NCBI GenBank assembly: GCA_023397045.1
Contig: JAEWUR010000471.1
Coordinates: 1 to 15,785, forward strand
DNA length: 15,785 nt
Direction of reading: 5' to 3'
From: Planctomycetota bacterium
GTDB lineage: Bacteria > Planctomycetota > Planctomycetia > Pirellulales > Thermoguttaceae
Shown one piece after another: positions 7,641 through 13,852 of the stretch. A program made the position numbers and the translations under genes. Numbering within the stretch: the stretch's first letter is position 1; the number at the start of each line of letters is the position of its first letter. The notes under the pieces are model-generated. The model saw nothing but the letters and a program-made list of their open reading frames with translations, was not told where the DNA came from and ran no database searches.

Positions 7641-7830
7641 AGTCCCCTCTCCCCTTGGGAGAGGGTTAGGGTGAGGGCGAATAACGCCAAGTCCCCTCTC
7701 CCCTTGGGAAATGGTTAGGGTGAGGGCGAATAGCGTTAAGTCCCCTCGCCCGCGTGCGGGAGAGGGGCAGGCCTTTCATGTCTCCCCTCTCCCGCAAGCG
7801 GGAGAGGGGCAGGGGGTGAGGGAGGTTTGC
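7641..7830. repeat. Four hairpin repeat units of the CCCTCTCCC...GGGAGAGGG family
   Basis: Two direct copies with a 49-bp period start at 7641 and 7690 (AGTCCCCTCTCCCCTTGGGA). A third and fourth variant follow at 7739 and about 7781. The first contains a perfect stem (7645-7653 with 7657-7665). The fourth has a perfect 12-bp stem (7784-7795 with 7798-7809, loop AA), and the third has one mismatch. The second copy's stem is disrupted. Each is followed by GGTGAGGG or a similar tail. This is an intergenic palindrome family and is not coding, although one reading frame runs through it. Confidence 0.85.
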
Positions 7831-7932
7831 GTCACAAAAACGGCTGTTCGTATTCGTTGTGAAGCCTTACGCCATATAGTCAAAAAAGGCGTTCGGACTT
7901 CATGGGTTCGACTGGGAGAAGTGTTTTTTGTC

Positions 7933-7950
7933 AGTCCCGTTTACGGGACT
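7933..7950. repeat. TTTA-loop hairpin repeat
   Basis: AGTCCCG, loop TTTA, CGGGACT forms a perfect 7-bp stem. The surrounding phrase GTCAG...CTCC also flanks a TTTA-loop hairpin at 13514-13531, so the two belong to one repeat family. The rest of 7831-7992 shows no gene and no clear ribosome site or promoter. Confidence 0.6.
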
Positions 7951-7992
7951 CCCGTCAAAAATGGTCGCCACACAGAAAACTTCGGCAGTCTC

Positions 7993-8991
7993 ATGATGCC
8001 AACCACGATTCAGCAAAATCATCCGCCGAAACCCATCGTTCCAAGGGCCTTTACGCTCATCGAGCTCGCATTTGCGATGGTCGTCTTCAGCCTGACGCTC
8101 AGCGGCCTGTTCCCGTTGCTCATCTACCTGTCGCGCGATCTGCAACCGGTCAAAAAGGTGGCGGCCGACGGAACCGTCACCTATCGAAGCAAGACGCCCG
8201 CACGCGACGGCAACATCACCGGCGTAGACATTACGCCCGCGCCAAACTACATCCAACACGTCTGGTACATCACGCCGTCGAACGATCCCTGGGTGCGAAA
8301 ACTCGAAGCCGGCGCTCAACTCTATCCCGCCGCGACCACCGACTCCGCGCCGACCCAGTTCACCTCGGCCGCCTCCCCCATCCCCATCGTCGCAACGTCG
8401 CTGCAACAAGACGACGACTTCGATGCCGACAACGGCTTTGTCGACACCGGGACGGTTGCCTGGACCTACAACCCCACCGGCGTCACCGGGGCGTTGGGAG
8501 ACGACAGCCATCGCCACGAAGCCCTGGCCTATGGTTCAACGCCGACCGCCGTCGCAACATGGACCTTCACAATCCCCGTCGCCGGCTGGTACTCGGTCCA
8601 AGCCACTTGGCCCGCCGCCGCCGACCAGGTCGACGACGCCGTTTTTGTCGTCTCCCTCAATGGTGTGACGCTGATGCCGCCCAACGTCGTCGCATCGGTC
8701 AACCAAACGGCGGCGCCGAACGACCTAACCGATGAAAACAGCCAGCCGTGGAAGCAACTGAACACGTCGCCGCTGCAATTGGCCAAGGATGACATCGTCC
8801 TGGTCCAACTGACCGATGTTCGCGGCAGTTCCACCGAACTCGCGAAATTCGTCGTCGCCGACGGCGTGCGCATCGTCCAAAACGAAGTCAAGATCGTGTC
8901 GATCGAACGTTCGCCCAGCGGCGCTAACAGCAACAGCAACAATGCCGACGTCACCGCTCGCGTTGCCGTGACTGTCAATTTTCACCAATGA
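7993..8991 (+). CDS. GspI/PilV-like prepilin with a golvesin-like C-terminal domain
   Basis: The 332-residue protein (from ATG 7993; ATG 7996 is equally possible) has the leader and helix RAFTLIELAFAMVVFSLTLS, so it is a prepilin with Glu at +5. Position -1 is Ala19 in place of the usual Gly. Residues of about 30-135 are a linker-like region. Residues of about 140-296 look like a golvesin/xanthan-lyase-type domain: a DxDNGF start, TATWTFTIPVAGWYSVQATWPA, a strand-rich centre, and the closing FVVADGVRIV. Family knowledge says such domains occur at the C-terminus of secreted hydrolases and are thought to bind surfaces or glycans. An open frame extends upstream to 7711, but it runs through hairpin repeats, so that extension is rejected. 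No clear ribosome site is seen. The stop overlaps the next start (ATGA). Such a fused tip subunit could capture a substrate or attach to surfaces. Confidence 0.8.
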   Translation: MMPTTIQQNHPPKPIVPRAFTLIELAFAMVVFSLTLSGLFPLLIYLSRDLQPVKKVAADGTVTYRSKTPARDGNITGVDITPAPNYIQHVWYITPSNDPWVRKLEAGAQLYPAATTDSAPTQFTSAASPIPIVATSLQQDDDFDADNGFVDTGTVAWTYNPTGVTGALGDDSHRHEALAYGSTPTAVATWTFTIPVAGWYSVQATWPAAADQVDDAVFVVSLNGVTLMPPNVVASVNQTAAPNDLTDENSQPWKQLNTSPLQLAKDDIVLVQLTDVRGSSTELAKFVVADGVRIVQNEVKIVSIERSPSGANSNSNNADVTARVAVTVNFHQ

Positions 8992-9587
8992 ACCACGCAC
9001 GACGACAAGCCGGCTTCACCCTCGTCGAGATGACCATCGCCAGCATGCTAACCGTGCTGTTGGCCATGATGCTATCGACCTCCTGGGTGTTGATGAACCG
9101 CCCCACCTCGTCGCTCATCGCCTGGGGACAATTGTTCCAGGAAATGGACGTCGCCGTGACCACGCTCACGCGCGACCTGGGCGGAGGCTTGGCCGACTAC
9201 ACCAACGCCGATGGCATTCCAGGCAAAAAACGCCAAGGCCAGTTAATCGCTTGCCGCTCGACCAACGACCTCGCCGGCGATCACCTCCAACTCTGTTTCG
9301 ACGGCGACGCGCCCGACAACGCCGCCGATTGGACGATGGCGTCGGGCGATATCGTGATCGATTATTACGTCGACGACGACACCGGCACCCTGATCCGCAA
9401 AAACCTCAACACAAACGAAGTCTTCTACGTCGCCGGCAACGTCGAAGAGATAACCGTCGACGACGATCCGAACGATGCCAACAACCTGCGTATCGACTTG
9501 ACGTTCCAATATCCCAACTATACGCCCAAAGCCCAAACCACCCCGCTGACACGCTCGTGCATTTTGATCACCAAGAAAAACCCGTGA
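8988..9587 (+). CDS. GspJ/PilW-like minor prepilin
   Basis: The 199-residue prepilin has a 9-residue leader (MNHARRQAG), then FTLVEMTIASMLTVLLAMML. Cleavage after Gly9 gives Phe at +1 and Glu at +5. The hydrophobic segment is followed by a helix containing LFQEMDVAVTTLTRDLGGG and by a beta-rich domain with two close Cys residues (about 85 and 102). The helix phrase and the domain size (about 170 residues) fit GspJ/PilW. It overlaps the upstream gene by 4 nt (ATGA) and the downstream gene by 4 nt (GTGA). There is no clear ribosome site of its own, so translation is probably coupled to the upstream gene. Confidence 0.8.
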   Translation: MNHARRQAGFTLVEMTIASMLTVLLAMMLSTSWVLMNRPTSSLIAWGQLFQEMDVAVTTLTRDLGGGLADYTNADGIPGKKRQGQLIACRSTNDLAGDHLQLCFDGDAPDNAADWTMASGDIVIDYYVDDDTGTLIRKNLNTNEVFYVAGNVEEITVDDDPNDANNLRIDLTFQYPNYTPKAQTTPLTRSCILITKKNP

Positions 9588-10030
9588 AAAAAAACCGCCC
9601 CAACCGCAACGGCTACGCGCTGATGCTGGTGATGGTCTTTGTCGTCCTGTTCGGGGCCGTCTTGGGCGTCGCCTGGCGCCGCGTCGGCTCGGCGTTGCGC
9701 ATCGAACGCGCCGCCGAAATCCGAAAACAGTCCGACCGGGGAAGCGTTCAGGTTCTCGCCCAGGCCATGCGAGTCCTCGAAACCCGTTTGCGATTGAACA
9801 ACGATGGCGAAGCGGAGTTGGACGTTTCGAGCACGACCACGCCCGACTATCGAACCACCTTCACGTTCCGGTCCGAATCCTCCTACGACATTTCCGACGA
9901 CCCGGACCGACCCAACATCCAATGGTACATCATCCGTTTCGATCGCCAGGCCGATGGACAATGGACCGTCAACATCACTTCCACCAAGACCGAACCAAGC
10001 GATCCGGTGTTGCCCAGCAATCCACCCTGA
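9584..10030 (+). CDS. GspK/PilX-like minor pilin, GTG start
   Basis: A 148-residue protein begins at GTG 9584, overlapping the previous stop (GTGA). It has a basic leader KKNRPNRNG, then YALMLVMVFVVLFGAVLGV. The Glu normally found at +5 is absent, which is the hallmark of GspK/PilX tip subunits; the N-terminal pattern resembles PilX. After the helix comes a region rich in Arg and Glu, then a short acidic beta domain. It is much shorter than GspK (about 300 residues) and nearer PilX in size. The longer ORF that starts at 9251 is out of register with the prepilin signature and overlaps the upstream gene for 337 bases, so I chose the GTG. Its place as the last of the pseudopilin set supports a tip role. 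Confidence 0.75.
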   Translation: MKKNRPNRNGYALMLVMVFVVLFGAVLGVAWRRVGSALRIERAAEIRKQSDRGSVQVLAQAMRVLETRLRLNNDGEAELDVSSTTTPDYRTTFTFRSESSYDISDDPDRPNIQWYIIRFDRQADGQWTVNITSTKTEPSDPVLPSNPP

Positions 10031-10054
10031 TCCACCAAAGTCGTCGTCGTATTC

Positions 10055-10076
10055 GTAGGTTATGCTTCAGCATAAC
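10055..10076. repeat. GTAG-headed REP-like hairpin
   Basis: GTAG (10055-10058) is followed directly by a perfect 7-bp stem, GTTATGC (10059-10065), loop TTCA, GCATAAC (10070-10076). GTAG next to a palindrome is the layout of REP elements mobilised by RAYT transposases. The 3' flank is A-rich, so it is not a + strand terminator. Confidence 0.5.
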
Positions 10077-10165
10077 AAAATAACAAAAACCACCAATCAA
10101 AACCCATATCACGCCAAACCATAACCTCCAAAAACGCCCTCCACACGGAAAGTGGAAGACCCAAG

Positions 10166-10666
10166 ATGAATCCGTTGCCCGAGCCGCTATTCGATTCCGC
10201 CGCCCTGACGCCGCACGACGACCGACGCCGTTCGCCCGACCGTCGCCTCACTCCGACCAGTCCGTGGAGCGCGTGGTGGCCGACCGGACGACGCCTTCGA
10301 CACCGCCGCGAACCCGATCATCGGCTCGCCTACTTCGTCGATCGCTTTCCGCCGTCCATGCTCATCTTCATCGTCTTGCTCCTGGGCGCGTCGATCGTCG
10401 ACGCCGTGTTGACGATCCATCTGATCCGCGCCGGCGCCAACGAAATCAACCCGGTGATGAACCACTTTCTCGGACAAGGCATCGAGGCCTTCCTGACGGC
10501 CAAATACATCCTGACCGCCGCAGGCCTGCCCTTGCTGTTGATCTTCCAAAACTACTACCTGTTCGGCACCCGACTCCGCGTCCGATACCTGATCCCCCTG
10601 GCCGTGACGCTCTACGCCGTACTCATCGGCTATCAGGTGGTGCTTGTCCATCGCCATCTACTGTAG
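10166..10666 (+). CDS. DUF5658-like small membrane protein
   Basis: The 166-residue protein has a charged N-terminus (RRRSPDRRLTPTSPWS) and three hydrophobic segments at about 64-86, 107-127 and 139-161. The signature VDAVLTIHLIRAGANEINPVMNH (about 78-100) in the first helix and loop is like DUF5658 proteins, whose function is unknown. A ribosome site (GGAAG, 10154-10158) lies 7 nt before the ATG. The gene is separated from the pseudopilin set by 135 bp that include a REP-like hairpin, and any link to pilus assembly is uncertain. I see no catalytic motif. Confidence 0.7.
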   Translation: MNPLPEPLFDSAALTPHDDRRRSPDRRLTPTSPWSAWWPTGRRLRHRREPDHRLAYFVDRFPPSMLIFIVLLLGASIVDAVLTIHLIRAGANEINPVMNHFLGQGIEAFLTAKYILTAAGLPLLLIFQNYYLFGTRLRVRYLIPLAVTLYAVLIGYQVVLVHRHLL

Positions 10667-10739
10667 CGCCGCGACAGCCCCCCATCTTGCCTCGCCACGC
10701 CATTCCCCCGGCCGTCTGACGCATCCGGCCGAACCGATC

Positions 10740-10768
10740 TTGACCCAGTCTTGCACGGTTGGTATTGA
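10740..10768 (+). promoter_or_regulatory. Putative promoter upstream of the first DUF6268 gene
   Basis: TTGACC (10740-10745) and TATTGA (10763-10768) are separated by exactly 17 bases. The arrangement mirrors the candidate at 160-188. The -10 box is only a 3/6 match. Confidence 0.3.
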
Positions 10769-10835
10769 GGACCCGATTTTTCGCCGTTCTCCTGGATTCC
10801 CCTCGAATCCTCTTCCGTTGCAAAGGCGAATCGTG

Positions 10836-12077
10836 GTGAAGACCGTTCGAATTCCGCTAATCACAATGCTTCTGATGGGCATGGCCGCACTGCCGGCCAG
10901 CGCCCAGCGTGTCCAATTTGCCACGCCGGTGCCCGCCACCGCCACTCCAACCATCCCACCGGGCTCGACGACCATCCCGGCACCCACGACCGTCTATCCG
11001 CAACAGCCGCTTCAGCCCGCGCCGTTGACGGCCCCCCAGCCGACCGCCACCCTTCAAGCGCCGGTTTCGCCGTATCCCTCGTCGACCTTCACGCCGCCGC
11101 CAAACTACGGAACAACGACCGCCCCGGCACTGACCGATCCACTCCAACAACCGGCCCCAACTTGGGATCCCTACGCCACGCCAACCAACACGCCCAGCGC
11201 GCTGTTGCCGCAAGATCCCTATTTCCAGTCCGCCTTGCCCGCGATCCCGGTCGCCTCGATGCAAAAATTCTTGCAGCATGTCGATCTCGATTATCACTGG
11301 TTCGCCGGACACAACGGGCAGACCCGGCACGAAGAATTGGGCATCAACGACCTCGAACTAAGCGCGACGTTCGCCGTTCCGATGTTCTTCAACTCGGAAA
11401 CGCCGCTGTTGGTCACGCCGGGATTCGCCGTCCACTATTGGGAAGGGCCGCTGTCGACGCCGCAAGATCCGGTCGACCTGCCCGCCCGAACCTACGACGC
11501 CTATCTCGACACCGCCTGGAATCCGCAAATCACGCCCTGGCTCGGCGGTGAACTGAACTTCCGCATCGGCGTCTATTCCGACTTCACCAACGTCACAACC
11601 GAAGCGCTCCGTTACATGGGCAAGGGCATGTTCGTCATGACCCTCTCGCCCAGCATCAAGCTCAAGGCCGGCGTGTGGTATCTCGACCGAAACGTCGTCA
11701 AAATCCTGCCCGCCGGCGGCGTCTGCTGGACGCCCAACAACGACATCTATTTCAACATCCTATTCCCAAACCCCAAAATCGCCAAACGCCTCACGACCTG
11801 GGGCAACACCGACTGGTGGGTCTACCTGTCCGGCGATTACGGCGGTGGCACCTGGCAGATCCAACGCAACAACCCCTACATCAATCCCTTCCTCACCACC
11901 TTCGACTACAACGACATCCGCGTCGCCTTGGGCCTCGAGTTCAACACGCTCCGGCAACTCCACGGCATGTTCGAGATCGGCGGCGCCTTCAGCCGCGAAG
12001 TCATCTACCAAAACGGCCTGCCACGCGGCTACTACCCCAACAACACCGTCTTCCTACGCGCAGGCTTGGCCTATTGA
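10836..12077 (+). CDS. DUF6268-like outer-membrane beta-barrel protein (first copy)
   Basis: The 413-residue protein starts at GTG 10836, giving a good signal peptide (MKTVRIPLITMLLMGMAALP, cut after ASA, residue 23). AAGG lies about 9 nt upstream. An upstream in-frame ATG at 10644 would add 64 residues before the signal sequence and overlap the DUF5658 gene, so it is rejected. Residues of about 24-141 form a Pro/Thr/Gln-rich linker. Residues of about 142-413 are a strand-rich domain with alternating aromatic residues, the phrases VTPGFAVHYW, VYSDF and AGGVCWTP, and the C-terminal LRAGLAY, an aromatic end as in outer-membrane barrels. The C-terminal barrel resembles DUF6268 proteins of planctomycetes, of unknown function. 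It is a paralogue of the next gene. Confidence 0.75.
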   Translation: MKTVRIPLITMLLMGMAALPASAQRVQFATPVPATATPTIPPGSTTIPAPTTVYPQQPLQPAPLTAPQPTATLQAPVSPYPSSTFTPPPNYGTTTAPALTDPLQQPAPTWDPYATPTNTPSALLPQDPYFQSALPAIPVASMQKFLQHVDLDYHWFAGHNGQTRHEELGINDLELSATFAVPMFFNSETPLLVTPGFAVHYWEGPLSTPQDPVDLPARTYDAYLDTAWNPQITPWLGGELNFRIGVYSDFTNVTTEALRYMGKGMFVMTLSPSIKLKAGVWYLDRNVVKILPAGGVCWTPNNDIYFNILFPNPKIAKRLTTWGNTDWWVYLSGDYGGGTWQIQRNNPYINPFLTTFDYNDIRVALGLEFNTLRQLHGMFEIGGAFSREVIYQNGLPRGYYPNNTVFLRAGLAY

Positions 12078-12083
12078 GAGACA

Positions 12084-12160
12084 GGGGCTAGGGGCTAGGG
12101 GCTAGGGGCTAGGGGCTAGGGATTAGGGATTAGGGATTAGGGATTAGGGATTAGGGATTA
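12084..12160. repeat. Telomere-like heptamer array (GGGGCTA)5(GGGATTA)6
   Basis: Five exact GGGGCTA units (12084-12118) are followed in phase by six exact GGGATTA units (12119-12160), 77 bp in all. The + strand carries eleven G-runs spaced every seven bases, which is a strong potential G-quadruplex. It begins 6 bp after the stop of the first barrel gene and ends 6 bp before the ATG of the second. The terminal GG may serve as a weak ribosome site. Confidence 0.9.
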
Positions 12161-12166
12161 GGTCGT

Positions 12167-13315
12167 ATGCGCAAACGCCCGAATGAATCTCTTGCCCCCA
12201 ACCCCTCGTCCCCAGCCCACAGCCCCTCGTCCCTCGCCCCTCCTCCCTCGTCCCTCGCCCCTCGCCCCTCGTCCCTCCCCATAAGATTCATCCTTCATCA
12301 TTCCGCATTCATCATTTACCTCCTCCTCGCTCTCGCCTCGTCATTCCCTCCCTCGCACCTTTCCGCCCAAGTCATCCGCCTGCCGGCCGTCGAACCGCCG
12401 AGCGACTCCCCGCCGGGCAAGCTGGTCTCGCATCCCGACTCGTCGGCCGAAATCCTGCAAATGCCCGGCGATCTCGGCGCGCCGCCGCCCGTGCCGCCCG
12501 AAGATCAACCCACCCTTCCGCCAGGCGTACGCAACGGCTTCTTCCAAAAAGCCCTGTTCGACGCCACATGGCTCGCCCCGAGCAGCGTCGACAGCCTGGA
12601 GATCGGCGAAATGCGCATCGAAGGCATCTTCGCGATGCCTTGCCCGACGATCGACTCGCCGCTGGTCATCACTCCCGGCTTCGATATGCAGTCGCTCCAA
12701 ACGCAGTCCGACGTCGAACTGCCACGGCGAATCTATACCGCCTACACCCAGTTCCGCTGGCTCTCGCAAGTAACGCCAAAGCTGGGCCTCGACTTCGCCG
12801 TGACGCCCGGCGTCTACAGCGACTTCTTCCAGGACAGCAACAATGCCTTCCGCCTGACCGGACACGGAGCCGCCGCCTGGACGTGGAACGACACGACCAA
12901 GCTCGTGCTCGGAGCCGCCTACCTCGACATGCCCGACACAAATGTGATTCCAATCGGCGGCCTCATCTGGACGCCCAGCGATCGATGGAAGCTCGACGTC
13001 CTCTTCCCGCGCCCGCGAGCCTCCTACCGCTTCGATCATGGCGAGAGCAAGGATGATCTAAGACAGAACTGGGCCTACATCGCCGGCGAGTTCACCAACG
13101 ACGCCTGGGCCTTCCGCCGCACCGATGGGCTGGACGACCAGTTGTTCCTACGCGACTATCGGCTGATCCTCGGCCTCGAACGAAAAACGCTCGGCGGACT
13201 CACTTCGCACTTCGAAGTCGGCTACGTCTTCGGCCGCCGAGTCCGATACGCCGGCAACACGCCCGACTTCTTTCCCACCGACACCGTCATGCTCCGCGCA
13301 GGCATGAGCTATTAG
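12167..13315 (+). CDS. DUF6268-like outer-membrane beta-barrel protein (second copy)
   Basis: The 382-residue protein is a paralogue of the preceding gene. Shared phrases include VxTPGF, LPxRxYxAY, GVYSDF, IPxGGLIWTP, DVLFPxP and the C-terminal VMLRAGMSY. The barrel domain spans about 123-382. The N-terminus is odd: residues 1-38 are a Pro/Ser repeat (PSSLAP repeated) encoded by a C-rich repeat tract, followed by the hydrophobic stretch FILHHSAFIIYLLLALASSF (about 41-60), with a likely cut after LSA (residue 67). ATG 12167 is the only clear start in frame, but the real start is uncertain because the leader appears to come from repeat DNA. No strong ribosome site is present. Role unknown; an outer-membrane location is inferred. 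Confidence 0.72.
   Translation: MRKRPNESLAPNPSSPAHSPSSLAPPPSSLAPRPSSLPIRFILHHSAFIIYLLLALASSFPPSHLSAQVIRLPAVEPPSDSPPGKLVSHPDSSAEILQMPGDLGAPPPVPPEDQPTLPPGVRNGFFQKALFDATWLAPSSVDSLEIGEMRIEGIFAMPCPTIDSPLVITPGFDMQSLQTQSDVELPRRIYTAYTQFRWLSQVTPKLGLDFAVTPGVYSDFFQDSNNAFRLTGHGAAAWTWNDTTKLVLGAAYLDMPDTNVIPIGGLIWTPSDRWKLDVLFPRPRASYRFDHGESKDDLRQNWAYIAGEFTNDAWAFRRTDGLDDQLFLRDYRLILGLERKTLGGLTSHFEVGYVFGRRVRYAGNTPDFFPTDTVMLRAGMSY
12194..12280. repeat. C-rich low-complexity tract inside the second barrel gene's leader
   Basis: Imperfect repeats of CCCTCGTCCCTCGCC fill this stretch; the - strand reads GGGGCGAGGGACGAGGG. It resembles the neighbouring G-rich heptamer array in the opposite orientation. It encodes the PSSLAP repeats at the start of the predicted protein. 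Confidence 0.6.
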
Positions 13316-13686
13316 CCCCTCGCCCTTTGGAAGAGGGTTGGGGTCAATACCGTTCAAATAGTCGCAACTTGTTTTGCAGCGAAATGTTACCGAGCGAAAG
13401 AGTACGAAGAGGCGTTCACGCCTCTTTCCGGCGAAGCCGGTATTCGACCCGGCGTTTACGCCGGGTTGCAGCGGTTGTAGCCACGGTTTTTTTGCCAACA
13501 GTTTGGCTGTGTCAGCCGCGTTTACGCGGCTCCTGCTGAGGCAAGAGCCCGGTAAACCGGGCTGACATCGCAGTCGAATCGTTGTCGCCTACCCCGGCGT
13601 AAACGCCGATGAATCGGACTGCGTAACCTCCTGTCATCGGGTATGCTTGCGACTATTTGAACGGTATTGGGGTTAGGGTGAGGGCG
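13316..13686. repeat. CCCTC...GAGGG hairpin repeat interrupted by an insertion
   Basis: The left part (13316-13344, with CCCTCGCCCTTTGGAAGAGG) and the right part (13670-13686, TTAGGGTGAGGGCG) together make one unit of the same family as 7641-7830. The 325-bp element at 13345-13669 splits it. GGGT on both sides (13341-13344 and 13670-13673) is the likely target duplication. Confidence 0.6.
13345..13669. mobile_element. 325-bp non-autonomous element with perfect 23-bp terminal inverted repeats
   Basis: CAATACCGTTCAAATAGTCG (start of the left end, 13345-13367) is exactly inverse to 13647-13669. Inside are at least six hairpins: 13407-13426 (loop TTCA), 13428-13440, 13447-13466 (loop TTTA, 8-bp stem), 13494-13507, 13514-13531 (TTTA) and 13546-13563 (TAAA), plus a shorter one at 13595-13608 (TAAA). 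TTTA loops occur on the left half and TAAA on the right half, as expected for an overall inverted layout. GTCAGCC (13511-13517) also pairs with GGCTGAC (13560-13566). No transposase-like ORF is present. A flanking GGGT duplication supports insertion. Confidence 0.75.
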
Positions 13687-13701
13687 TCTCCGCCTGCGTG
13701 C

Positions 13702-13718
13702 CACTGGCTCCGCCAGTG
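13702..13718. repeat. Short hairpin CACTGGC-TCC-GCCAGTG
   Basis: A perfect 7-bp stem with loop TCC follows the interrupted repeat. It has no T-tract, so it is not an obvious terminator. Confidence 0.45.
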
Positions 13719-13791
13719 CCGATGTGTCACAAATACAGCGCCATTACCACGCCCAACAGCCCCCACGATGGCCTTGGCCACTGATTTGGCC

Positions 13792-13797
13792 TATAAT
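13792..13797 (+). promoter_or_regulatory. Candidate -10 box for the S46 peptidase gene
   Basis: A perfect TATAAT lies 55 bp before the ATG. No good -35 box is present at 16-18 bp spacing (TGGCCT at 17 bp). A TTGGCC is nearer but too close. Confidence 0.35.
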
Positions 13798-13852
13798 TGT
13801 GCTGTTCTCAGCAGCAGCGACGCCGACGCGGTTTCTCAGCAGGAAATCCGGA

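Noticed and set aside
7711..7992. N-terminal extension of the golvesin-type prepilin
   Set aside because: The extension translates hairpin repeats and would put 94 residues ahead of the prepilin leader.
9251..9583. Upstream part of the frame containing the PilX-like gene
   Set aside because: It overlaps the GspJ-like gene for over 300 bases and is Arg-rich shadow sequence; GTG 9584 gives the prepilin-like start.
10059..10076. Transcription terminator after the pseudopilin set
   Set aside because: The hairpin is AT-rich and followed by A residues instead of a T-tract.
10740..10760. Sigma54-type promoter (TTGACCC...TTGCA)
   Set aside because: The essential GG of the -24 element is missing.
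13407..13608. CRISPR array or integron attC sites
   Set aside because: The hairpins differ in sequence, have no uniform spacers and lack attC core sites; the inverted ends fit a mobile palindromic element better.
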